Numbered from the stretch's first letter, positions 34,056 through 41,340 are shown. The stretch is DNA of 64,000 bases from Oceanobacter kriegii DSM 6294 (GCF_000422845.1 NZ_AUGV01000004.1:248001-312000); one strand, 5' to 3'. The notes: a model not told the origin generated them from the letters alone. Made by a program: numbers and translations.

Positions 34056-35804
34056 TCACCGCCGCCGCAGCACCATCACACAAAACATCATCAGTACGGC
34101 CATCCATGGGGACAGGGCACCACCAGAGCGGCCGGAGTCGTCATCCAGAGTGGCGACAACCAGATTGGTCACTGACGCTTTGTTCGATTCCTGCTTGCTG
34201 GCCGTCAACGTGCTCGACACAGATGACTTCGCCGTCCAATCGAGGCGAAGGTCATAGTGGAACTGACGACTGGCTGGCAAAACCGGGACGTTATCCTGAT
34301 CAACTTCGCTATAAACGTTGACCGGATTACCGAGCACGGCATCTCGTCCAAGGAAAAAGGATTGTTCGGCAACGATGCGCTGATACGCCTTGTTCAGCTG
34401 CAAAGCCCGTTGCGTGGAGGGAGTAATAAGAGTGTGTACATCAGCGGCTTGCACCGCTTCACGTTTAACCTGACCGTCAGCATGGAACCAACGACCGATC
34501 ATTTCCTGATTCTGGCGGAATTCATCACCACCGCCGACCCGTTCAAGGTAGGTAAGGTACTCGCCGAGGGTTTCACCCTGACTCGGCGCATCCTGCATCC
34601 CCTTGAGGTTGATATAGCCCCAACCAGCAGCCCCGGTGACTTTACGAGGAAATGCAAAACTGCTGTCGATGGTGGTGCCAATGGTGGTATGGCACCCCAT
34701 GCAAAAGAAATTCTCTTCACGATTCTGCAATCGCAAAGCACCGTGTTCATCCTCAATCCAGCCTTGTACAACCCAGCCTTGCTTGTTGTTCATTCCGGCT
34801 TGGGTGGCAGGCTGATTCCAGGAGTAGGCAGGCAACTTGCCCTCGGCCTTTTCCCGATGCTCCATGTTAAACGCGTAGCGTGTCGCCACCTCCGAGAGCA
34901 TCTTGTACTTACGGCTGTAACGTACCTCTTTCATCCGACGGGACGGCTGAATAGAACCATCGGCAGCAAGGTCGAGATATCGAACCGTATGCAAGAATTC
35001 CGTTCCCAACGGGTACTGCTGGCGCTTTAACTCAACGTCGGAAGCAGCTCCCAGATAATTCGACTGACGCAACAGGCTGAACACCCGCGTCAGCTCGCCA
35101 TCACCATTCAGGTCCAATGCCAGCTGTCGCTCATCAACCGCAGGAATCGATATTTGATCAAGGTCCTTGATCGCCATCTCAACCAACGACAGGTTGAGGA
35201 AATAAATCGCCTCGCTGTGATCCCCGTTCGCACCAGTGCGGAACGCTTCCGGCAAGCGGATAATCACATCATCAAAATTACCGTTGGTTGGCCAGAACGT
35301 GCTCGGAACCGGCTTGTAATTGAAGGCAACCCACCCCGAACCGTCGCGGGCCAGACCACGCTCATCAAAGGCATCGGCCGGGTTCTGTAAATTCTTCAAA
35401 TCAGGCAGGTACGCGCCACTGCCCTGCTGCGCCAACAAGTCGCTATAATTATCCTGACGAACATACTCCAGAATCTCATCGTCAGTGATGGCAGCAATTT
35501 CAACGGCACGCGGCTTGAACAGGTTGCTCCACTGATTCGTTACTCCGATATCAGAAAAGCTGTAGTCCCCCTGAATATCGCCATCCGCCATGGCATTCAC
35601 CCGAGTGCCTTTGGGGTGGGTCTGGTGGCACACATAACAGGGGTTAAACTTCCCTTCGGTCTTGGTGTAGCACTGCGGAGGAATCACCGCTTCCACGTTA
35701 TGAATTTCAGAGGCGACCGCCTGTACCGGCCCAACAATGGCCATACCGGTCATGATCTGTTTGATCAAAAAACGCTGTCGATCCTTACGCGTGAATATTG
35801 CCAT
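34056..35804 (-). CDS. Secreted di-heme cytochrome-like protein with GlyGly-CTERM tail
   Basis: The 582-residue protein has a signal peptide (cleavage near VQAVASE). It has two CxxCH haem-binding motifs, CYVCHQ near residue 56 and CMGCHT near residue 365. The extreme C-terminus is Ser/Gly-rich (SGRSGGA), then a hydrophobic helix, then RRR. That tripartite tail is the GlyGly-CTERM signal cleaved by rhombosortase, usually on proteins exported by type II secretion. I do not recognise the central region. It ends 63 bp before the nuclease/phosphatase lipoprotein, on the same strand, so the two are probably co-expressed. An electron-transfer or oxidase role is likely but unproven. Confidence 0.75.
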   Translation of the reverse strand: MAIFTRKDRQRFLIKQIMTGMAIVGPVQAVASEIHNVEAVIPPQCYTKTEGKFNPCYVCHQTHPKGTRVNAMADGDIQGDYSFSDIGVTNQWSNLFKPRAVEIAAITDDEILEYVRQDNYSDLLAQQGSGAYLPDLKNLQNPADAFDERGLARDGSGWVAFNYKPVPSTFWPTNGNFDDVIIRLPEAFRTGANGDHSEAIYFLNLSLVEMAIKDLDQISIPAVDERQLALDLNGDGELTRVFSLLRQSNYLGAASDVELKRQQYPLGTEFLHTVRYLDLAADGSIQPSRRMKEVRYSRKYKMLSEVATRYAFNMEHREKAEGKLPAYSWNQPATQAGMNNKQGWVVQGWIEDEHGALRLQNREENFFCMGCHTTIGTTIDSSFAFPRKVTGAAGWGYINLKGMQDAPSQGETLGEYLTYLERVGGGDEFRQNQEMIGRWFHADGQVKREAVQAADVHTLITPSTQRALQLNKAYQRIVAEQSFFLGRDAVLGNPVNVYSEVDQDNVPVLPASRQFHYDLRLDWTAKSSVSSTLTASKQESNKASVTNLVVATLDDDSGRSGGALSPWMAVLMMFCVMVLRRR

Positions 35805-36142
35805 AACATCAAAAAACCGTTCGATCCGTAGGGAATAAGCTCAAAAAAACGCTTTCCTGCGGATGACGGATTGTTGGCGCTGAAATAAAAGCGACATGCA
35901 CACAGCAAGAAAGGCCCGTTACCTTGACGCTCGGATGTGAAAAGCCCGTGTTATTTACATTTCTGTAAAGTTACGAATAGATGAATGGGGAAACAGTAAG
36001 GAATCCAAGGTAGAGATTGATGCCCCAGAGGAATAATTCGATTGGCGTAAAATTCAATTAATCTCTTTGAAGCGGATCAACAAGCGTCCAAGGTCATCGC
36101 CACGTGGTATGTTTGAGGCTACTCAAACAAAGGATGTATTGA
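35805..36142. other. Divergent intergenic region with a palindrome
   Basis: This holds promoters for the minus-strand cytochrome gene and the plus-strand small membrane protein. A perfect palindrome TTTACA-TTTC-TGTAAA lies at 35954-35969 and is a candidate operator. It does not have the direct-repeat layout of a Pho box, so PhoB control is not supported by it. Confidence 0.5.
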
Positions 36143-36547
36143 ATGGAACGGACGCTGACCCCCTTCAAACTTTTTCTGGCCTTATTTTTTGCTTTGGTAC
36201 TGTCTTCAATCGTTGTGACTGGGATCTATATGGCCATCGGCATTTACACCGCCAATGTTGCGGCTGAAGCGATTCAAAAAGAGCGAACTGAGGCCAAGAA
36301 GAAAGCAGAACTGAAAGCGCGCCAGGCTGCCTGGCTGGCAAACATTCAGAACCAGCAACGTCAGCAAGAACTGAGCAAGCAAAGAGCGATTCAACAAAAG
36401 CAGGCCGAAGCCGCCCGCGCCAAGCAACAACGCGAGCAGAGTGCCAGACAACAAATTGCCGAGACCTGCAAGTTTTGGCGTTCAACCTATTTTGAAAAGC
36501 AGAGCGAATACAACCGTCTGATGATGAATCAGGCGTGCTCCCGCTGA
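36143..36547 (+). CDS. Small membrane protein with a long basic/Gln-rich helix
   Basis: The 134-residue protein has one N-terminal membrane helix (about residues 10-35, LFLALFFALVLSSIVVTGIY). A long charged helix follows, rich in Gln, Lys, Arg and Ala (about 45-105) and probably coiled coil. The short tail has two cysteines (CKFWRSTYF ... NQACSR). I recognise no family. The ATG at 36143 is the first in frame and the frame is clean. Confidence 0.7.
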   Translation: MERTLTPFKLFLALFFALVLSSIVVTGIYMAIGIYTANVAAEAIQKERTEAKKKAELKARQAAWLANIQNQQRQQELSKQRAIQQKQAEAARAKQQREQSARQQIAETCKFWRSTYFEKQSEYNRLMMNQACSR

Positions 36548-36573
36548 CAGTGACGCTGGCCTTTCTGCGTTCG

Positions 36574-36615
36574 GGTGCGCAAGGCGCACCTACCAGCCAT
36601 CGGGAATAAATTCCC
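36574..36615. repeat. Pair of short palindromes (REP-like)
   Basis: GGTGCGC-AAG-GCGCACC at 36574-36590 and GGGAAT-AA-ATTCCC at 36602-36615, just past the stop of the small membrane protein gene. They look like an intergenic REP-type unit and may act as a terminator. Confidence 0.5.
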
Positions 36616-36672
36616 TCCTACAACGGCATTAAGATGTCTGTTACCGCAGAATATGGCGATGAGAGACCGGAT

Positions 36673-36777
36673 CTAATCAAGTCCACACGGTAGTACTGTA
36701 TATTAGGCGGGAATATTAGGAAGTGGCTGTTCTGGAAGATCAGCAAAAAGTTAAGCTGCTGATTTTAAAAGGAAAAT
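36673..36777 (+). pseudogene. 3' remnant of a second tyrosine integrase plus its downstream spacer
   Basis: The codons here read LIKSTR-stop, matching the last codons of the prophage integrase at 46727. The 85 bp that follow are an imperfect copy of the spacer between that integrase and tRNA-Pro (46728-46811). This lies outside the prophage, on the side where original tRNA-flanking DNA should be. It is best read as the scar of an earlier related element at the same site. Confidence 0.75.
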
Positions 36778-36827
36778 TTGGTCGGGACGGCGGGATTCGA
36801 ACTCGCGACCCCCTGCACCCCATGCAG
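36778..36827 (-). repeat. Left attachment site: copy of the tRNA-Pro 3' half
   Basis: These 50 bp, from TTGGTCGGGACGG to CCCCATGCAG, are identical to 46812-46861, the 3' half of tRNA-Pro(GGG) including the anticodon region and CCA. The match ends at 36827, where phage sequence begins. It is the left direct repeat flanking the prophage. Confidence 0.95.
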
Positions 36828-37528
36828 CAAGGCTTTTCTATAAAAATCAACAACTTATACCGCATTGCCTAATATAGAGCCGACAACAAGCCTATATAAA
36901 TCAACAACTTAACTAGCGTTCAACCACTGTATATTAGGCTTCGCTTCCTGCTCGGTGTTGCTGGTTACTCCCTCCCCTATGCGGTGTCTACCGCCTATGA
37001 TGCGCTGGGCATGATTACCCCTAGCTGACGGTCTAAAAGCTGTCAGGGGCGCGAAGCGGCGCGCGCAGCGCGCGAACCCTTGACAGGTTTGTGACCGTAG
37101 CTTTGGTGCTGTTGCCTAGCTCATCTGGATCTTGCTCGGTGTCACCGGCGTAGCCGCTGCCGGTTGCGTCAGGGATGCGAAGGATTCAAAACCCGGAAAC
37201 AGGGAAAGATCAGGTACAGAGTCAAGGGCGCATAGCGCGTAACGAAGTAAGGTACCCTTTACGCTGTACCCTTTGCCTGTTGAGGATTTCGAGCGTAGCG
37301 AGTCCGGGAGCAAGCCCGACGACAGGCAAGGCCCGCCCTGGTGATGCCAAGCGAACAGCGAGAAAGAACCAGGGCGGGCCGCAGACTGGCGGGACGCCCC
37401 AAGAGATACGTCCCTGTAACACGTATTTTAAAAGGGGATTTTTTGTTCTGAGCTGAGACTTTACTCTCAAAAAAAGCCTATGTTTTCTGAGATTCTTTGC
37501 TGAACGTTTTTTGGACAAGGAGTCAAAG
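36828..37528. other. Prophage non-coding region, possible origin/packaging region
   Basis: About 700 bp without a convincing gene but dense in secondary structure. There is a GC-rich block near 37050-37076, the motif ACTGTATATTAGGC (36926-36939) and its inverted relative (36866-36878), two copies of AATCAACAACTTA (36845 and 36898 region), and a long hairpin at 37330-37380. Inoviruses place replication origins and packaging hairpins in such regions; which part is the origin cannot be said. Confidence 0.6.
37330..37380. promoter_or_regulatory. Long perfect hairpin in prophage intergenic region
   Basis: GGCCCGCCCTGGT (37330-37342) pairs perfectly with ACCAGGGCGGGCC (37368-37380) across a 25-nt loop. 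It is a candidate packaging signal, origin hairpin or terminator. Confidence 0.6.
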
Positions 37529-37837
37529 GTGGAATTTGAATGGGATGAAAACAAAAGAATAAAAACCCTCAACGAAAGACAAATCGACTTTATTGACATG
37601 ATTGACCTATGGGATGATCCAAGGCGGCAAGAAGTAAAAGACTTGAGAAATGATTACGGTGAAACTCGTTATCAAACTATTGGCAAAATCAAGTTCAACA
37701 TATACTTCGTCATTTATACTGAGCGATTTTATGAAGATGGAATGGAAGTTATTCGCATAATCTCTGCTCGTCGAGCCAATAAAAAAGAGCGAGAGCTATA
37801 TGATAAAGGTTTGTTTTCTCAACGAGGTATAGCATGA
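37529..37837 (+). CDS. brnT: BrnT-family ribonuclease toxin
   Basis: The start is placed at GTG 37529, six nt after AAGGAG, giving EFEWDENKRIKTLNERQIDF, the usual BrnT N-terminus. The 102-residue product has RYQTIGKIKFNIYFVIYTER and the terminal VIRIISARRANKKERELYDK block. BrnT is a RelE-fold mRNA-cutting toxin. It overlaps the BrnA-like gene by 4 bp, as in BrnTA operons. The local DNA is AT-rich compared with the phage core, suggesting recently acquired cargo. Confidence 0.9.
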   Translation: MEFEWDENKRIKTLNERQIDFIDMIDLWDDPRRQEVKDLRNDYGETRYQTIGKIKFNIYFVIYTERFYEDGMEVIRIISARRANKKERELYDKGLFSQRGIA

Positions 37838-38028
37838 AAGAAAAAATAGTTCGTTATTCCAAAGAAGATCTTAAAAAGCTCAAAGGAAAAACTGATCACG
37901 ACCGGGTTTCCAGGACCACGGATGAGGAAATAGAAGAGCAAGTAAAGAATGATCCAGATAGTTATCTGCCTACAGACGAAGAGCTTAAACTATTTAAAAA
38001 AGTGAATAAGGATGGAAGTCATGAATAA
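37834..38028 (+). CDS. brnA: BrnA-like antitoxin lacking the DNA-binding domain
   Basis: The 64-residue protein matches the BrnA N-terminal toxin-binding part: KIVRYSKEDLKKLKGKTDHD, then RVSRTTDEEIEEQVKNDPDS. Normal BrnA continues into a ribbon-helix-helix domain (about 90 residues in total). That part is missing here and the frame stops at SHE. The next overlapping frame does not encode a ribbon-helix-helix either. It could neutralise BrnT but probably cannot autoregulate. Confidence 0.75.
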   Translation: MKEKIVRYSKEDLKKLKGKTDHDRVSRTTDEEIEEQVKNDPDSYLPTDEELKLFKKVNKDGSHE

Positions 38029-38152
38029 GAACCCTAATAAAGAGGCAAAGAAAATCACAAGGATTTCAAAAGACTCTGATAAGCGGAAAAAGGGAAATAC
38101 CAACTGGGCAGCCTTAATTTCAGAAGAAAATAAAGAATCAAAACGAGGTTGA
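38021..38152 (+). CDS. Small basic ORF (43 aa) overlapping the brnA-like gene
   Basis: ATG at 38021 overlaps the stop of the BrnA-like gene (ATGAATAA) and follows GGAAGTC. The product is Lys/Asn/Ser-rich and basic (MNKNPNKEAKKITRISKDSD). No family is recognised. Translational coupling to the TA genes makes it plausible; its size makes it uncertain. Confidence 0.45.
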   Translation: MNKNPNKEAKKITRISKDSDKRKKGNTNWAALISEENKESKRG

Positions 38153-38239
38153 TTCTCTTCTTGAACGTCAACACATGCTGATATTTTCCTGACAATCGTG
38201 TAACTTGGCTCTTATTAAAACTTCACGGATGGAGCGAAC

Positions 38240-38614
38240 ATGGTCAAGTTACTGAAAGCTTCCTTTCACCACCTTCTCTTCACGCTCTTGCTATGCAGTT
38301 TTTCGCTGTCAGCATCGGCTTACAGTACCCCATTTACAGATAAGCTTTGCCCCCGGGCGAACGTAGAATGTCCCTCTGTTGGTAGGGATTGTCCCCCTGT
38401 CCATTGGCGGTATAGCAAGAAAACAGCGTCAATCCACTTAAACACCGTCTGCTACAAGTACAAACGTGGATCGCTGAAGTATCGGGATTGCAGAGCTCAT
38501 GCTCAGAGGGTTTTTAAAGCAAGCTGTCGCATGTATGAAGATAAGTCCAGGTATTCTGTCGTGGCAGAGCAATGTGCGGATTACTTCTGTCCAGCTACAA
38601 GAATGCGTCCCTAG
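38240..38614 (+). CDS. Secreted cysteine-rich protein, paralogue of the convergent gene
   Basis: The 124-residue protein has a clear signal peptide (cleavage after SLSASA) and about 9 cysteines. It contains VC-x8-KY-x2-C-x7-F-x3-C, then a later YFC. The convergent neighbour has the same spacing. The function is unknown. It is probably periplasmic or secreted and disulphide-bonded. The stop shares a palindromic CTAG with the stop of the opposite gene. A ribosome site GGAGCG lies before the ATG. Confidence 0.75.
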   Translation: MVKLLKASFHHLLFTLLLCSFSLSASAYSTPFTDKLCPRANVECPSVGRDCPPVHWRYSKKTASIHLNTVCYKYKRGSLKYRDCRAHAQRVFKASCRMYEDKSRYSVVAEQCADYFCPATRMRP

Positions 38615-39150
38615 TTGCACACCTGATCTCTGTAATTTGCAGTTTTTGTGCTTGGGTTCATGAAAGCATCCAGCTTTGCCTGTCTGCACTCGTCAGTAAT
38701 CTGCCTGCCGCTTATCTGCCCTGCCGATCCGGAGGGCTTAACTGTTGTCTGAACAGGCTGGTAGGTTTCTGCGGTGTTGCAAAACATCCTTGATCTGCTC
38801 TTCTCTATTGAAGCTCGTTTGTATTGCGGTGTATTGCACAGACTAACGAACAGCTGCTTGGCAGCTATCGTGCATTTCGCATACTGCTTCTGGTTATTCC
38901 ATACATCACGGCAGACGCTTTCGTGTGGAATTTTCCAATGCTGGTGCCGAAAGGTGACGGGCATTCCCTGGAAAGGAATGGTCTCTGTGACTTCATCCAG
39001 GTCTTTGGATCGCTTGAATGCGTTAACAAACCAATCGGCTTTCGCTTGGTTGAGTTCCTGCAATGCCTCTACAAAGTCTTCAGCTGCTACAGGCTGACCC
39101 ATCATTACAATGAACAAGCCCAGTAATGAGCTTTTATTCAGTATCTTCAT
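38611..39150 (-). CDS. Secreted four-cysteine protein, paralogue of the convergent gene
   Basis: The start is set at ATG 39148-39150 (MKILNKSSLLGLFIVMMG), which gives a signal peptide ending QPVAAED. The 179-residue product has an N-terminal helical part, then VC-x8-QY-x2-C-x7-F-x3-C and MFC, matching the neighbour at 38240. A second shorter Cys region lies near the end (ITDECRQAK ... RDQVCN). The function is unknown. It runs opposite to the phage structural genes, as lysogenic or cargo genes often do. Confidence 0.75.
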   Translation of the reverse strand: MKILNKSSLLGLFIVMMGQPVAAEDFVEALQELNQAKADWFVNAFKRSKDLDEVTETIPFQGMPVTFRHQHWKIPHESVCRDVWNNQKQYAKCTIAAKQLFVSLCNTPQYKRASIEKSRSRMFCNTAETYQPVQTTVKPSGSAGQISGRQITDECRQAKLDAFMNPSTKTANYRDQVCN

Positions 39151-39207
39151 CACAACTTCCCTGTCGTGTTGTCGCCGCTGTCCATCGTTCGGCAACACGT
39201 TTAGCTA

Positions 39208-39486
39208 CTAGCCAGCCCCGGGGGCTGTCTTTGAGAGTTCATGAGCCTTTTTGGTCATTGGACTTACCTGCCCAGCTTCAGGTAACTCAAGGCCTGTCGC
39301 TATCCAGTATGCGTAATCCGGCCATATTGCCCCTAAAGCTTGGATTTCGGACGCAAGCATTTTTGCATTGCCATCTCTTACGTTTGCCCATCGCTTTCTA
39401 TCGATCCCTGTGGCTTGTTCGAGCCATGGCATCTTAACGTCTTCCATCCGTATCAATAGCTTAAATCTATCTAATGGATTTTCCAT
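39208..39486 (-). CDS. Phage repressor-like DNA-binding protein
   Basis: The start is set at ATG 39484-39486 (MENPLDRFKLLIRMEDVKMP). The 92-residue protein has a helix-turn-helix-like stretch, WLEQATGIDRKRWANVRDGN, followed by AKMLASEIQALGAIWPDYAY. This resembles small phage regulators that pair a HTH with a C-terminal helix. It is divergent from the phage replication/structural genes across an intergenic region with an 11-bp inverted repeat, so it probably controls lysogeny. Confidence 0.7.
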   Translation of the reverse strand: MENPLDRFKLLIRMEDVKMPWLEQATGIDRKRWANVRDGNAKMLASEIQALGAIWPDYAYWIATGLELPEAGQVSPMTKKAHELSKTAPGAG

Positions 39487-39504
39487 ATACAAAAATTCAA
39501 CCGA

Positions 39505-39556
39505 CTAAATACTAGGCATTTATTGCTTAGAAGTTAGTTTTTAGACTAGTATTTAG
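39505..39556. promoter_or_regulatory. Operator-like inverted repeat between repressor and phage genes
   Basis: CTAAATACTAG (39505-39515) and CTAGTATTTAG (39546-39556) are exact reverse complements 30 bp apart. They sit in the divergent promoter region of the repressor and the phage operon. They are likely repressor sites. Confidence 0.75.
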
Positions 39557-39654
39557 GTAATGGCGTTGCAGCGCCGTTATTACCAAACCCAACTTGAAAG
39601 CCTACCACGAACTGTTACTAAACCGGCAGCGTGGCAAGGCAAGGGGCTACCCAA

Positions 39655-39906
39655 ATGCCATACGCGACTGTTCACCCACCGATTCCGGTTCAAACCGAAC
39701 TGGTACCGCCTTGCGCTGAAGACGTGCTCTCAGAGTACCGCGCAGCCTTCCACGACCAATCTGTTCTGTTGCCAGAATTGGCCGTTCGCTACCTCCTTTG
39801 GCAGATCGTCTCTGACGTTGAAGCCGAAGAGCTCAAGTCCTTCGCCTTCATGATCCGCAACGAACTGAACGAACAACGCGCCTTGCGATTTGGATTCGCC
39901 TCATGA
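39655..39906 (+). CDS. Small phage protein, function unknown
   Basis: ATG at 39655 follows AAGGGG and gives 83 residues. The protein begins MPYATVHPPIPVQTELVPPC and is helical and acidic later (VRYLLWQIVSDVEAEELKSF). It overlaps the next gene by 4 bp (TCATGA), so the two are translationally coupled. It is the first gene of the rightward phage operon, where small regulatory or replication-accessory proteins are common. No family recognised. Confidence 0.65.
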   Translation: MPYATVHPPIPVQTELVPPCAEDVLSEYRAAFHDQSVLLPELAVRYLLWQIVSDVEAEELKSFAFMIRNELNEQRALRFGFAS

Positions 39907-40412
39907 CTATTACCCTTTCCCAGCAAATCGAACTGGCGGCTGAATACCGCACGACCAACGCCCATGACGCCAGTATCGACTACACCCAAGGCTACATCGT
40001 CATTACCGGTGACGAAGTCCAAGGCTGGAGCCGCGCCCCCCGCCCTGAAAGCTGGGTGCCTGGAACAGTCGCCATTGATCCAGACGGTAAAGCCATGGTC
40101 GCCACTGGCGGCAACGCATACGACGGCGCGGACAACTGGGAATCTGTTGCCCAAGCCAGTCGGGAACAAGCGGAAGACCCAGCAACCACGCTGATTTATT
40201 TGCCCGAAATCTGGAAAGACAGCGCCAATCGCCAAGCCGAGAAAATTGGCGGCGACATCGTGCTGATCGGCTATCACGAACTTGCCAACCTGCTCCGCCT
40301 GGTCAAAAGCGAGGCAACCAGTAATCAACTGAAAGACTACAGTTCTCTGCTGTTTCGGACCCTGCAGCATCAGGTAGACCGCGAAATATCAGAGCTAATG
40401 AATATCAGTTAA
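39903..40412 (+). CDS. Phage protein, function unknown
   Basis: The 169-residue soluble protein (MTITLSQQIELAAEYRTTNA) has mixed alpha/beta character and no signal peptide or membrane segment. It has a Trp/Pro-rich patch (WSRAPRPESWVPGTV) and an acidic, helical C-terminal half. Coupled to the gene before it, it precedes the SSB-like gene by 72 bp. I do not recognise the family. Confidence 0.7.
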   Translation: MTITLSQQIELAAEYRTTNAHDASIDYTQGYIVITGDEVQGWSRAPRPESWVPGTVAIDPDGKAMVATGGNAYDGADNWESVAQASREQAEDPATTLIYLPEIWKDSANRQAEKIGGDIVLIGYHELANLLRLVKSEATSNQLKDYSSLLFRTLQHQVDREISELMNIS

Positions 40413-40484
40413 CCCAAACCGGCTGGGCCTTAAACCCCATGCCCAGCCTGAAACATTCTCAGGGGTCACAAAGGAAGAACCACT

Positions 40485-40784
40485 ATGCAATTCACAATGC
40501 CTGCCCTGGTACTCGGTGCCAACCACTACAACATCGACGGTGTTGACCACGTTTCCCTTTCCGTTATGGAAGCCGATCCCAGCGACAAGAGCCTGAAGGG
40601 CTACCGTCCTGCGAAGCTGAAAGCGAACGTTACCGTATTTGAAGAACTCACCGGTGACGTTAGTGACTTCCCCAAACAAGTGAATCTGGTTGTTCAAAAC
40701 CGCGTAAGCAAGAACACCATTCAACAAACCTGCATTGCCATTGCGAAAGACGCAAACGGCAAACCAGCAGCGAAAGCCATGTAA
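40485..40784 (+). CDS. Putative inovirus single-stranded DNA-binding protein (gpV-like)
   Basis: The 99-residue protein is predicted largely beta with a short basic tail (AIAKDANGKPAAKAM). It lies just upstream of the small coat genes, where filamentous phages keep gpV, which coats ssDNA before assembly. GVDHVSLSVMEADPSD and KLKANVTVFEEL are beta-rich. The call rests on size, composition and position. It overlaps the next start by 1 base. Confidence 0.6.
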   Translation: MQFTMPALVLGANHYNIDGVDHVSLSVMEADPSDKSLKGYRPAKLKANVTVFEELTGDVSDFPKQVNLVVQNRVSKNTIQQTCIAIAKDANGKPAAKAM

Positions 40785-41002
40785 TGGCCAGTCTTCTGAT
40801 TTGTGATTCACCAGTGATCAATGATGCAGGCTTCGTCAGCTGCTCCGCCTGGTCAATGGTGGATTACGAATTCGTAGAAGCAGCGCTGAACCTGACAACA
40901 TTCGACGCTGAAATCTTCGGGACCGTACTCGGCTCCCTGCTGTTGTCATTCATCACCGGCCACGTTGCGGGCTTGGTGATCCGACTCTTAAACCGAACGT
41001 AA
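40784..41002 (+). CDS. Small phage membrane protein (possible minor coat)
   Basis: The 72-residue protein has one C-terminal membrane helix (IFGTVLGSLLLSFITGHVAG) and a short basic end (LIRLLNRT-like, here VIRLLNRT). It sits directly before the major coat gene, where gpVII/gpIX-type minor coat proteins are encoded. No specific family match. Confidence 0.6.
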   Translation: MASLLICDSPVINDAGFVSCSAWSMVDYEFVEAALNLTTFDAEIFGTVLGSLLLSFITGHVAGLVIRLLNRT

Positions 41003-41014
41003 AAGGAAAGACCC

Positions 41015-41251
41015 ATGAAAAAACTGATTCGTAACGGCCAAGCAATGGCCAAAAGCACTGCTCTGAAAGCCTCCGGTATTGCTGCGGGTGCCCTCGCTAC
41101 TTCGTCAGCATTTGCGATTGATAGTACTGCTGTCAGTACCGCGCTGTCTGACGGTAATAGCACGGTTACTACCGTTGTTACCGGTCTGGTTGGCATCGTC
41201 GCCATTATGGTTGGCTTCGGCTATATCGTTTCCCTGCTGCGTAAATCGTAA
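41015..41251 (+). CDS. Inovirus major coat protein (gpVIII-like)
   Basis: The 78-residue precursor has a long basic signal peptide (cleavage after TSSAFA). A short acidic/polar N-terminal stretch of the mature protein follows (IDSTAVSTALSDGNSTVTTV), then one membrane helix (GLVGIVAIMVGFGYIVSLL) and a basic C-terminus (RKS). This is the exact layout of filamentous phage major coat proteins, whose mature subunits sheath the ssDNA. Confidence 0.92.
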   Translation: MKKLIRNGQAMAKSTALKASGIAAGALATSSAFAIDSTAVSTALSDGNSTVTTVVTGLVGIVAIMVGFGYIVSLLRKS

Positions 41252-41262
41252 GGGCTGCCGAT

Positions 41263-41340
41263 ATGTTGCTCGGTGTGATTCTCGCGTGCGCTTTTTGCGG
41301 CTCGTTTATTCTCGGGTTTTACACCGGGCGCATATCATGA
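41263..41340 (+). CDS. Tiny phage membrane protein (25 aa), likely minor coat
   Basis: ATG 41263 opens a 25-codon frame, MLLGVILACAFCGSFILGFY then TGRIS, almost wholly one membrane helix. The stop overlaps the start of the adsorption-protein gene (ATCATGA). Small hydrophobic gpVII/gpIX proteins of 30-35 residues sit here in filamentous phages. Confidence 0.65.
   Translation: MLLGVILACAFCGSFILGFYTGRIS

Noticed and set aside
35954-35969. Pho box upstream of the cytochrome/phosphatase genes
   Set aside because: It is an inverted repeat, whereas Pho boxes are direct repeats of TGTNA-like units at 11-bp spacing; kept only as an unnamed palindrome.
36694-36720. XerC/XerD dif-type site for phage integration
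   Set aside because: The TATATTA-type motif does not match a dif 11-6-11 arrangement, and the phage has its own integrase and tRNA att sites.
36779-36827. A second tRNA-Pro gene
   Set aside because: Only the 3' half is present, with no acceptor 5' strand or D-arm; it is the att copy.
39560-39853. 97-codon frame at the start of the phage operon
   Set aside because: The overlapping frame from 39655 has a better ribosome site, protein-like composition and couples to the next gene.
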